A stretch of DNA of 15,402 nt from Martensiomyces pterosporus (Eukaryota; Kickxellomycota; Kickxellomycetes; Kickxellales; Kickxellaceae), in NCBI GenBank assembly GCA_025201845.1, contig MU604118.1, positions 4,740 through 20,141 on the forward strand. Direction: 5' to 3'. Within the stretch, counting starts at the first letter, position 1, and every line of letters starts with the position of its first letter. Made by a program: the position numbers and the translations under genes. The notes beneath the pieces were generated by a model that saw only the letters and a list, made by a program, of their open reading frames with translations, searched no databases and was not told the origin of the DNA. Positions 1 through 8,644 of this stretch are shown here, piece by piece.

Positions 1-3000
1 GCGCTTTGACTGCCCACCCGAGCTTCTGATGGAAATCCCGTCGCTGGCGGGCACGTATCTATCGCCCTGCACAGCCGAGCCTCTGGCTGGCGACTGGTGG
101 CGGCTGCTGTTGCCTCCGCGGCGGCGCGACCCACGGTCCGATGTGGATTTGGTCGACTGCTCGCTGGAACCTTGGCTCTTCCGCTGCTGCTGCTGCTGCT
201 GCTGTGGCTGGCGGTCATGGGACGACGATGACGCTGGAGTCGAGTCCTTGGATGACGAAGATGGTCCCAAACGGCCAAGCACACCGCCGCTGCTGACTTG
301 ATCCGACGACTGGCGCTGCTGCTGCTGCTGCTGCTGTTGCTGCTGTTGCTGCTGCTGTTGCTTTCTTGCGCTTCTACCACGGCCATCGCCGGATCCCTCC
401 TGCTGTTGCTTGGGAGTGCTGGGCTCATGCTGCTTGCCAGATCCACGTCCGCTCCTACGCCCACCCTCTTCTCTGGCTTCAGCACCACCCGTATTGCGTG
501 ACCTCTCGCCATGCGATGCTGACTCGCGCACCCTGGAGCTGTTGCGGCTGCTGTGTCTGCTAGAGCCACCTCTGTGCTCCTTTTCTCTCTCCTCATGAGC
601 CACTCCGCCAGCGCCTTGCTTCTGCTTCTGCTTCTGCTTTTCCTCCTGTTGCTTCAGCAGCTGTGCCCGCAGCTCCCTCCGCTTCCGATCCACTTCCTCG
701 CTCGACAGCTTCGCCGCCTGCGTGCCTTGCTGCGTCGTCGATTGGTTACGCTGTTCAGTCGCTGATCTTCCACGCTGCGAGCTCTCGGCATTCGACGGCG
801 CGTTAGAGGGCGTCACCTGTCTCTGCCTGGGCGGCTCCACCTTCGAGTCTGACATTGAGTCCTCTCTTCCTCGCTTGTGCGAGTGCGACTCCAGATGCTC
901 GTCCTCACGACTGCGTCGCATCGGCGAGTCTCTAGCGGAGCGGCTCTCGCGCCTTTGGTCCTCTGCGTGGCGCGACTCGCTTGTGTGCTGGCGGCTGCTG
1001 CTTCGCCAGCCGGCGTCTCGATCGTGATCCCTTTCACGGTCGTGGTGGCGTTTGCTGTCTCTAGAGCTTGCTCCAGCAGCAGCGTCGTGCTTGGGCTGTC
1101 TCTGCGACCCACTGCTGTTGCGTGAAGATGGAGCTACGCCCTCATTGGCGCTCGAGGTACCAGAGGCGGAGGTAGATGCTGCTGCTGCTGCCGCCGCCGC
1201 CGCTGCAGCGATATTGACGGCCGGCATGCTTCGCGATGACGACTCCCTGGTGCGCTCGCTCCGGCCACTCTCAGTCTTCTGCCCGCCGCCAGTCGCTGCT
1301 TGCTGCTTCGTACTCGCCGAAGCCGTGGATGCTGCCGACGTCGATGCCTTTTGCTGCGGCGACTGCACAGCCGCAGCTGGCTTGGGCGGCGCCGGGTAGT
1401 AGCTGGCCTCTGCGATCCACTTCTTCTTGGCCGCTCCAAGCACTGAGCTATACGACTTTGCCAGGACCTTCAGGTTATTAATGCCCTCAGCCTCGCCGCT
1501 TGGCGCCTTGCCCTCAGCAATGTCATCGATCCTCGTCTGCAGCAGACTGCCATACTTGGAAATAACCGGAAACGTCGTGTACATTTCCTTCAGTGCCAGT
1601 ATGGCATTTCTCACAGTGTCGTTCTGCGTCGCAGCCAAGGTCTTGCTAAACGCCCTGTAGAGGTTGATCTGCCACTTCCTCATAACCGTCCTAAAGTCGC
1701 TGTAGCTCAGCATCACGGCGTCCTTCTTCACTCTCACTGCATCGCCCTCCTCCTTCGACGACTTTGTGGGTGCCTGCTGGCCAATAGTCTTTGAAGCAGG
1801 GGGCAGGTAGCCCCTCTCGTACCTCCAGTTCTGCTGGAACCCCGTCAGTCCGCGCCACCTGTCGACCGCCCTCTCGCTGTACCTCCTCTCGTCGATGTGC
1901 ATGGGCGCCAGGTACGCGAGGGAGGCGTTGAGGAATCGCGCGTAGTTCTTCGTCTCGTTCTCTGTAAACGTCGCCAGTAGCGTGGAAAGCGACTCGGTGA
2001 GCACGCTATCGTACACAAAGAGCAGACTGAACTTGTTCGTGGCCAGGGGGAAGTGCATCATCCAGAGGAACTTGGCACAGAAATTGGCGTCGGCGGCCGA
2101 CATCACCGCACGGGGCAAGATGCACTGCTGGATGAGCGACTCAGTCGTCCCCTTTCTCTGCTCAGGCGCCATGGCGAACCAGTAGTCCTTCTGCGCAATA
2201 AGCCATTTGCGGATCCTCCGCACATGCTGCCGCTGCTCCTCCTTCTCTTTCTCCAGGTTATCCACCGCCAGCTTGGCGCGCGCGCGCATCTGCGTCAGCG
2301 CACTGGTCTTGGACCGGCTGTGCGTGCGCTCGATCAGGGCGTCCACGCGCTTGATCACGTTTTGCTGTGTCTGGATCTCCTTGTCGTAGCGAGCAACGGG
2401 CACCTCGATGTCGTAGAGGGTGAGGGCCCAGAACACTGCGACGAACTCGGGTGAGAGCCCGTTCTGAGCAGCAGTGGGCGGGAGCATGCTTGCGACGTGG
2501 GCGACAAAGTCGCGGGGAAGCAGCGGCGCCTCAAACGACAGGATTTCGACTGTCTGTGCCCTACGCGCAGCATCCTTCGGCTCCGCCAAATCGACATCCA
2601 TACTCGACTCGGTCTCGCCTGCTCCGTCCCGCTCTTGCTCCTTCTTCGCTTCAGCCTCGTCATCCGCCCTGCCCCTTTCTTCCTTAGCAACAGCCTCGAC
2701 AGCCACCTGCTCTCCGTCCTCCTCCCACTGCTTCAGCCCCTTAGCCAGCTGCATCGAGATGTTCGGCCTTCCCCACAGGACGGCCAACCCCCATCCCACT
2801 CCATACCTCGCTACAAGATCCTGCGGACAGGGCACCAATCTGGCATACTTCTCCGGCTTCAGGTTGGACTGGAGCAAGTTGAGCAGCTGCCCGGTGCGCT
2901 CGTACTCCCGATCGTAGAACACCATCATGTTGCTCAGTGGCAGGTCCGATAGCTTGAGGGTCTTTTGCGCATGCGCCGACATCGCCACGACAAACGACAA

Positions 3001-6000
3001 AGCCACATTCTTGTCCACAAGCATGTTGGTCAGCCAAATGGCCATCCTCCTTGTAATTCGATTATTCGTGCCCAGGGCAATGACCTCATCCACTGTCGCA
3101 TCCTGCCCCATTCCCCACGCGTTGCTCATGCTATACGCCTCCAGCCTCAGCTGCGGCCCACCCTGCAGTGCCTGCACCTGGTCATCGATGGCATTCGAGA
3201 GGGGCTCGATATTAGCCAGCGTCAAGATGCAGTCCGACACGACCACCAGCTCGTGCACCGGCATTGTATCCTTTCCTCCTCTCACCATGCAGATCGTGCG
3301 TTTGAGCAGGTAGTCCAGTATAACGTCCAGGCGGGGGTGCTCGTGGCGGTGACTGTAGGACGCAATAAACGACGACAGGCTTTGCAGCCAGTGGGCCGGA
3401 TTCACGCCGTCGGGCTTCAGCTTGGCCCTGGCAGGGTCATCGAGGATCCCCAAGATTACGTAGAACAGAGTATCGATGTCGAGGGGAGTCAGGTACCTGA
3501 AGGCCTCCACCACGCAAGTGACCAGGTTGTCGTACGAGCAGACTTGGTCCAGGATGATCTTGAGCGAGAGCACGGGCGCCGGGTGGCAGAGGCTGCACAG
3601 CTGTCTGCCCATCAGCTTGACGGTGTCGCCTGAGAGACGGCGCATCACCGACCGCACCTTGCGTCGGAGGTCCTGGTACAGGAGCTCAATCTCCAATAGG
3701 GGCTTCTGTGCACCCATCGTAGCGCTGCCCATGCCTTCTTTCTCCTCGTCCTCGAGGGCATCGTCAAGCGACATCGACATAAGGTCCACTGGCGCCTTCG
3801 CCAGCTGCTTGTTGCTGGCAGCACCCATGGGCGCATCTGCCACAATGTTCGGCAGCATGGGTTTGCCCGTTGTCATCACAGCCTCCCAGTCGCTGTACAG
3901 CTCGTGCCGTTTGGCCAGCGGGAGCATCGACACCAATAGCCAGAGCTCATTCGACAGGCCAGCGCTGGGCGGACTGAACGAGTACGCCGGCACAATCCAC
4001 GCCCTGAGGAACCCAACCCACATGTCCTCATCCTCTGGGCCAGTTTTCAGCCCGTAGCGACAAAGCCTTATTAGTCTTGTAAGCAAAGCAGGGAACTCGT
4101 GGAGCCTCAGAAAGGCGATCCTAAGCCATGGCGCCAGGACACGGGGCACATCGCCAACGGCTCCAATCTGGGGGAAATTGCTGGCTGACCCAGCGAGCCA
4201 GAACTTGTCGTAGAAGAATACCTCGCTTGGCTTCTTCACCAGCGGAGTGAGCACAAACGTTACGGGCTCGCGGGCCTCGGGCCCACCATTGCCAGCGGGG
4301 TTACGGTCGGGCAGTCCCCAGGCATCGAATGCAGGGTGATCGTCCGCACGCTTAGGCGCAGTGGTGCCGGCCCTCAGTCTGAGCCTCAGCCTCGTCGGCG
4401 CTCTCACACAATCCGTGGACTTGTACAACTCGCGCGTAGAAACGTCGATGACCCGTGCCACAAGGTCAGCGATCGGCTGGTGGACACGCGCAAGGGTGGG
4501 GAACCGCTTCAAGTACACCATTGCGCTCCGCGTGTCTCCAACCGCCAACAGCTTGGCGCACAGAAGAGCATGCTGGTTCGCCCACTCGCCCTTGGCCAGA
4601 TCGCCCGCCTGCTTATCCTTCTTCGTCTCCTCGCCGTCCTCCTTTGCGTCATCGCCGAGCCCGCCGTCCAGGCCGCCCATCATCGACAAGCTATTTCCAG
4701 CCGCCATGGCCTGCTCCTCCCTCATCTTCTCGCACCACTTGTCAAACTCCGCCTCGATTGTCTCCCCCGAGCTGGGCGCTAAATGCGAGTAGAGGTCCGA
4801 CAAACTAACGAGGCCGTGGGAAATAAGCAGGGCGGCTACTGTGGTCAGCTCCTCTGTGAATTTGTACTCGGAGTCTGGGCTGCTGATATAAAACTGCAGC
4901 TTCCACCCGACCAGCTGTGCGACCTTCTGCGATTCGCCTGCGCTTTGGCACCACGGCGAGGCGTCGAGGAGGGCGATGTAGAAGGCCCAGTAGTGTCGGA
5001 CATTTGAAATGAAGCAGTCGATGATGATGTCGACGACGCGGTTGGGGTCGATATTGAAAACGCCGATGAGCCTCCTAATATCCACAAGCAAACACCGCAC
5101 GCGGCTCTGAAGATCTTCGAGCGAGCGAATGGCCCTAACGACAGCGGACCCCGCCGAATCGCTGCCCGGCTCTTCTCTGCTGTCCTCGATGAACCTCAGA
5201 ATCTCCGCGTCTACCTGCCCGGGCACCACGTCCGCCATGGTCGCCTGTATAAGCGTAACGAGCTTCGAGAAGCCCTCCGACTGCTCGCGCACCAGGTTGT
5301 ACTTGGTCTGCTTGAAATTCAGCGTGGTATTCAGCCTAATATACTTCTTATTAAACGCCGTAGCCGACGGAATCGCCCCAATCTGCTCGAGCATATCCGA
5401 GTCCAATCTCTCCTTGGCCAACCCCAAACTAACCACACTGGCCTGAATAAGGCTCTTGGCCACAAGCACCAGCTGCTTGCTCTGCTCAAGGATCTTCAGC
5501 TGCTGCTCTTTCCACCAGCTGCTGTTCTCCTCGTCTATTGTTTCATCTGTATCGGGCTCCCACTCGATGCTCAGTGTCCATATGGCCTCGGTAAATGCAG
5601 CTGAGACTCGCTGCCGTGTTTCCTCGGTGTTTCCAAATGCCGCCTGGGTGGTGTCGGAGTTTTTCAGTGTCTCGACGCAGTGGTTTATCCAGCTGGCGAC
5701 ACCCTGGCTGAATAGATCGGGGTCTGGAAATGCCTGGTTTTTAGCAGTACATGCCAGACGGAGTAGCTGCGAGCAGAGGGATGCCTCGTGGTCGGAATCA
5801 AGCAGTAGGGCTTGGGTTCTATTTTATGGAGCAAGAAACGAGGATGTGATTCTTCGGTGGTGGTGGAGGTGGTGGTGGTGGATTAGCGCGAGCACAGGGT
5901 TTCACGGGTTTGTCTTTTTACAAGGCTGGATTTTCGAGAAGAGAGCGTCGCCAACAGGAACATCCTCCTCCTCCTCTCCTCTCCTCTCCTCTCCTCTCCT

Positions 6001-6191
6001 CGACCTCGCGTGTCTGCGCCCGGGGGAAAGTACGCCTTGTGAGACGCGTCAGGAGGGAGGACGGAGCAAGAAGAGCGGGGCTGGCAGTATGCTTACAGTT
6101 TGTCGTTGAGGCCGGACCAATCGCCCAGGTGGATTTGCTCAATGATGCTGGGCTCCAAAGGCCGCTCGCAAAACAAGTCGCTGGGCTCCAT
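1..6191 (-). CDS. THO2: THO complex subunit 2 (THOC2/Tho2), C-terminus cut by window edge
   Basis: Large scaffold subunit of the nuclear THO/TREX complex, which couples transcription to mRNA packaging and export. Two exons are read: 6191-6097 and 5818-1, joined in phase 2, giving 1,971 visible residues with no stop before the left edge. The conserved N-terminal motif FKQTKYNLVRE lies near residues 200-210, followed by FNIDPNRVVDIIIDCF near 286-301, both close to the human protein. A GRQ-x-CSLCHP segment followed by YDNLVTCVVEAFRYLTPLD (about 765-795) matches the central Thoc2 region. SPEFVAVFWALTLYDIEVP (from about 1154) opens the Tho2 domain, which runs to about 1480. Beyond about 1505 the tail is low-complexity, Ser/Arg- and charge-rich, with an 11-Ala run, Q15 and Q7. 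The start at 6191 is chosen because no in-frame Met occurs in exon 2 until residue about 226, well inside the conserved N-terminal region. Identification is firm; the exon 1 model is inferred from the sequence. Confidence 0.95.
184..204 (-). repeat. THO2: Seven pure CAG codons (Q7) in THO2 tail
   Basis: Seven uninterrupted CAG codons, flanked by Pro on the N-terminal side and Arg on the C-terminal side, about residues 1904-1910. Confidence 0.9.
316..360 (-). repeat. THO2: CAG/CAA tract encoding Q15 in THO2 tail
   Basis: Fifteen consecutive Gln codons, mostly CAG with three CAA interruptions, encode residues about 1852-1866. The seven-CAG pure block at the 3' end (316-336) is the part most likely to be unstable. 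Confidence 0.9.
1177..1209 (-). repeat. THO2: Eleven-alanine codon run in THO2 tail
   Basis: Eleven consecutive Ala codons (mixed GCT, GCA, GCG) encode residues about 1569-1579 of THO2. Codon mixing suggests the run is held at protein level or is old, rather than a fresh slippage expansion. Confidence 0.9.
5856..5882. repeat. (GGT)n trinucleotide repeat near THO2 acceptor
   Basis: Nine triplets, seven GGT and two GGA (fourth and last), on the plus strand; the sense RNA is CCA/UCC-rich. It lies 37-63 nt upstream of the predicted acceptor, in the intron. If the tract were retained it would encode a His/Leu run, because the frame stays open there. Confidence 0.85.
5962..6000. repeat. Pentanucleotide (CTCCT)n microsatellite inside THO2 intron
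   Basis: Six uninterrupted CTCCT units occupy 5971-6000, preceded by CTC/CCT triplets from about 5962. One strand is pure pyrimidine and the other pure purine. On the transcribed (minus) sense the RNA is AGGAG-rich. The tract is likely length-polymorphic and lies wholly within the predicted intron. Confidence 0.9.
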
Positions 6192-6452
6192 TACTCCGCT
6201 CACTAAGAGGGCCTGAGAATAGGGAATGCGCTGGGATTACAAGGCAAAGGAATTGAGCTAGCCGAATAAGTAGAGGAAATAAAACGGGAAATATAAGCCA
6301 GCTCCAAGCCTTTTGAATTGGAGACATTCAAAGGGCTTTTTGTGGCGGCACGTCGAAAATCCATACTTTGGCTTTGCCAGAATGCACTCGGAACGTATAT
6401 TGTGGGGATTATAGGAAATGAAGTATAAACAGAAAAACACTAGCTGAGCAGC
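6192..6452. other. Spacer between M50B-like gene and THO2
   Basis: 261 bp holding the 3' UTR of the M50B-like gene and the promoter and 5' UTR of THO2, both minus strand. It is AT-richer than the flanking genes. I see no convincing separate gene; reading frames here are short and unsupported. No clear minus-strand AATAAA was found. Confidence 0.6.
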
Positions 6453-7250
6453 TCAGCTGCTCCGGACTGCAGGGTCGTCTTTCAGGAACGCCAGGCCCAG
6501 GAGGATGGCGGCAACAAGGAACAGCAGCGCGACGAGGAGCCAGATAAGCCCGCAGCAGCGGGAGCTGCAGTGTGTTTCCTTGGCAAACTTGGACGCATCG
6601 CTCTCGTTAATCTTATGCCTCACCGTGTCGTCCAAAATATCCCACAGACAATAGAGCGAGGACATGACACCCATGAACAAGACGACATACTTGAGCCCAA
6701 TCCCGCGGGGCGTGAACCACAAGCCCACAATAAGCCCCACAAATAGCAGGGTGATCCCGCGGGTGAGCCAGTTCTTGGCCCACAGCAGCGTCGCCAAGAG
6801 ACAAACCCCAATAATCACAGACACGATTTTCGACGCTAGGACGTTGAATCCGGCGAAAACCATCAGTGCGCCGAAGAACGAGCTGCCCAGGTACCCAGCG
6901 GGCATCGTGCAGCACCACTTGCCGCCAACCATCTGCGTGAGGCCGCCCTCGTTGGGATCGATTGTGACGGACTTGATTTTAGCGCCAGTGCAGACTCCCG
7001 CTGCAGCGTGGCTGAACTCGTGCAGGGCGACGGTGACGAGCTTGAACGGCAAAAGGATGACGTTTACAAAGGGCAGGTTCCACAGGATGAGGATGGCGAC
7101 GGCGTAGACGCAGATTATGATGAGTGTGATTTTCTGGTCCTTTGTGGGCGTCAAGCTGTGGACGATGTCGTCCTTGGTGATGGCTCTTTTTACAAGCGAA
7201 GCTATGTGTGCGTGTGTGGCGGCATAGCTGCTGCTGGTGACTGGCGCCAT
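6453..7250 (-). CDS. M50B-like integral membrane zinc metallopeptidase family protein
   Basis: A 265-residue polytopic membrane protein. HEFSHAAAG at 77-85 carries the HExxH zinc-binding signature of M50 peptidases, and PAGYLGSSFFGALMVF (117-132) is the conserved segment that follows in the fungal M50B-like family (PF13398). WDILDD (203-208) could supply the third zinc ligand. Hydrophobic segments lie near 41-62, 117-156, 163-202 and 233-256, giving about six or seven membrane spans. The substrate is unknown; site-2-type cleavage within membranes is known for M50 relatives, but activity here is inferred. The start at 7250 has a good context (GCCATGG). An in-frame ATG at 7484 would add 78 residues unlike the family, and it lies too close to the TATA-like element at 7496-7509 to be included in a transcript started there. 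THO2 follows on the same strand after 261 bp. Confidence 0.85.
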   Translation of the reverse strand: MAPVTSSSYAATHAHIASLVKRAITKDDIVHSLTPTKDQKITLIIICVYAVAILILWNLPFVNVILLPFKLVTVALHEFSHAAAGVCTGAKIKSVTIDPNEGGLTQMVGGKWCCTMPAGYLGSSFFGALMVFAGFNVLASKIVSVIIGVCLLATLLWAKNWLTRGITLLFVGLIVGLWFTPRGIGLKYVVLFMGVMSSLYCLWDILDDTVRHKINESDASKFAKETHCSSRCCGLIWLLVALLFLVAAILLGLAFLKDDPAVRSS

Positions 7251-7495
7251 GGCTTCTATGAGTGTGGAAGATATGTATGAGAGATGAAGATGGCGTATAA
7301 AGTGAAAATAGAAATGAAAGGATGGAACGAGAAAGAGCTTTGGTGGAATGAAAAAGTGTGGAGAGTGCCGCTGCGCTGGGTATTTGAAAGGACAGGAACC
7401 AACCCAGGCACCACGAAAAGGCAAAATGGAAAATAGTGTGGAGCACAATTTGCTCCGCCTGGGCTTGGCGCGTATAGACGACATCTGCCTGGAAA

Positions 7496-7509
7496 GGCTA
7501 TAAATAGCC
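7496..7509. promoter_or_regulatory. Near-palindromic TATA element, candidate bidirectional core promoter
   Basis: GGCTATAAATAGCC is an inverted repeat at 12 of 14 positions. It reads TATAAATA on the plus strand and TATTTATA on the minus strand. It lies within a few bases of the midpoint between the ATGs at 7250 and 7768, implying 5' UTRs of roughly 220-240 nt on each side if it serves both. Confidence 0.5.
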
Positions 7510-7693
7510 CCGCCTGCTTGGAGTCCTTTGGCCGCCAGGGGCTCTTCAGAAAGGCGGCGGTGTCCTGGTGATTCCTTCCTATTCTTGCAGGCATGCGCTG
7601 CGCCTATAGGCAGAGCGATCTCCGCCAGACCAGCGGCAGCAGGGAACCAGCGACTGGAACACCAGCTTTGCTATCTTGCCAGGCGCTCCACGC

Positions 7694-7735
7694 CTTTTTT
7701 TGCATAGACGTTTTTTCTTTTTTAAAAAATTTAAA
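7694..7735 (+). promoter_or_regulatory. Poly(dT)/AT tract upstream of oxidoreductase-like gene
   Basis: Runs of seven, six and seven T followed by AAAAAATTTAAA, ending 32 bp before the ATG at 7768. Such poly(dA:dT) tracts commonly exclude nucleosomes in fungal promoters. A direct role here is inference. Confidence 0.45.
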
Positions 7736-7767
7736 CACTTGTATTTCTAGACCTTGGCATCTACTTC

Positions 7768-8220
7768 ATGAATTCGCTGTCAAGGCTGGCCCGGCAGTCT
7801 GCCGCGCACACACGACGAGCAAGAGCAGCCCTGCAGGTGCACGGCGCACAAGGACAGCGATGGCTCTCAGTCCACCCATACCGGGCAAAGGAGCTGGACC
7901 CTGAAGCAATGATGAAGACACTGCCTCCAAAACCCGAGCCACCCGAGGACAGCGACTGCTGCCTCTCGGGGTGCGAGTTCTGCGTGTGGGACCTGTATGA
8001 CGACGACATGCGCGAGTACCAGGAGCAAGCCCAAGCCATCCGCCAGGCCTTTGAAGCCAGCGGCCTGGCGGTTCCCGAACAGCTGAAGCCAGAGCGCCTA
8101 CGTGATTCGATTGACCCCACGATGCGCGCGTTCCTGGACATGGAGCGCGACCTGGCCATAAAGGCGCAGGAGGAAAAAGACAAGGAAACTATCGAGCATA
8201 AGAACGAGGAAGAGGACTGA
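7768..8220 (+). CDS. Oxidoreductase-like domain protein, mitochondrial (OXLD1 / YPL107W type)
   Basis: A 150-residue protein. Residues 1-40 are rich in Arg, Ala and Ser with no acidic residue, as expected for a mitochondrial targeting peptide (for example RLARQSAAHTRRARAAL). The core PPKPEPPEDSDCCLSGCEFC (53-72), followed by VWDLYDDDMREY, is the signature of the oxidoreductase-like domain (PF09791). It has four conserved cysteines, C64, C65, C69 and C72, suited to metal or redox chemistry. Family members include human OXLD1 and yeast YPL107W; their biochemical role is not well defined. The C-terminus is a charged helical segment ending in an acidic tail. The length is normal for the family and no intron is needed. 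It is divergent from the M50B-like gene and tandem with the downstream 757-residue gene. Confidence 0.87.
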   Translation: MNSLSRLARQSAAHTRRARAALQVHGAQGQRWLSVHPYRAKELDPEAMMKTLPPKPEPPEDSDCCLSGCEFCVWDLYDDDMREYQEQAQAIRQAFEASGLAVPEQLKPERLRDSIDPTMRAFLDMERDLAIKAQEEKDKETIEHKNEEED

Positions 8221-8644
8221 GTGTCTTCTCCCGCCAGCTGAGGACCTGATTCGCCAGCACGAGCTATTGTGTGGGCATGGGTGTATAGTGTCTTATTTTC
8301 GTCGCCTTTGCGTGCAGTATTGTGCCAGACCGCCGATGAGCCAGGTTTTCCAAGCGCCTGTCTTCTCTTCTCCTTGTACAAGATTTGTTAATCTGTTGCT
8401 GTACTATTACGTGTCAAACAAAATTTTCTCTTCTCTCCTCCGACATACACTGTCTTTCCTTTCTTAGCACTGTTTTTTGCTTTCCCACTTTCCGCACTTT
8501 CGAGCTACAAGCAAACAGAAGGCGCACCCATTTGTTGGCCAAAAGCACCAATCTGCTCACAGCTTGCCTCAATCGTGTAAATCCTGCACCCAAAAACCAC
8601 ACCTCGGACAGCATAACCAGCACGCGCACTTCGCTACTCTGACA
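8221..8644. other. Spacer between oxidoreductase-like gene and 757-residue gene
   Basis: 424 bp holding the 3' UTR of the upstream gene and the promoter and leader of the next. It is T- and pyrimidine-rich around 8345-8500. TTTCCTTTCTTAG near 8456-8467 resembles a splice acceptor, so a leader intron is possible. The reading frame is open upstream to 8477, but that stretch has no ATG start and is not called as coding. Confidence 0.5.

Larger units (their letters stand above)
5819..6096 (-). other. THO2: Predicted 278-nt intron of THO2
   Basis: On the minus strand the first exon ends with ...GACAAACT and is followed by a good donor, GTAAGC (6096-6091). The acceptor is ...AAAATAG, ending at 5819. 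Splicing joins CT|A (Leu) and restores one frame from the ATG at 6191 into the long exon. Without it the long exon is open only back to a stop near 5901 and has no upstream Met. A possible branch site CTAAT lies at 5886-5882, rather far (about 65 nt) from the acceptor. The intron contains a purine-rich pentanucleotide repeat and a CCA-rich tract. Confidence 0.75.
7251..7767. promoter_or_regulatory. Divergent promoter region (M50B-like / oxidoreductase-like)
   Basis: This 517-bp spacer separates two genes transcribed away from each other and should hold both promoters. A near-palindromic TATA element sits at its centre and a long T-rich tract lies just upstream of the plus-strand gene. A pyrimidine stretch ending in CAG near 7578-7591 resembles a splice acceptor, so a 5' UTR intron on the plus side is possible but unproven. 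Confidence 0.6.

Noticed and set aside
298..765. Plus-strand frames with long poly-Leu and poly-Cys runs resembling signal peptides
   Set aside because: They are the antisense reading of the CAG/poly-Gln and Ser/Arg-rich THO2 tail.
2965..3633. 222-codon plus-strand frame
   Set aside because: It lies entirely antisense to the conserved THO2 coding sequence and looks like a codon-bias shadow (His/Arg/Gln-rich, no family).
5456..6109. 217-codon plus-strand frame
   Set aside because: It overlaps THO2 exon 2 and its intron on the opposite strand; its Trp and Ser runs come from the GGT and CTCCT repeats.
5918..6142. Minus-strand 74-codon frame as an alternative THO2 first exon
   Set aside because: It reads the other frame of exon 1 and through the purine repeat; it has no good in-frame junction, whereas the ATG at 6191 with GTAAGC joins cleanly.
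7251..7484. In-frame 78-residue N-terminal extension of the M50B-like protein
   Set aside because: The extension does not resemble the family, its ATG is only 12 bp from the TATA-like element, and the ATG at 7250 has a better context and a family-like N-terminus.
8477..8644. N-terminal extension of the 757-residue protein
   Set aside because: It would begin at TTG, not a normal start for a nuclear eukaryotic gene, and is in pyrimidine-rich leader sequence.
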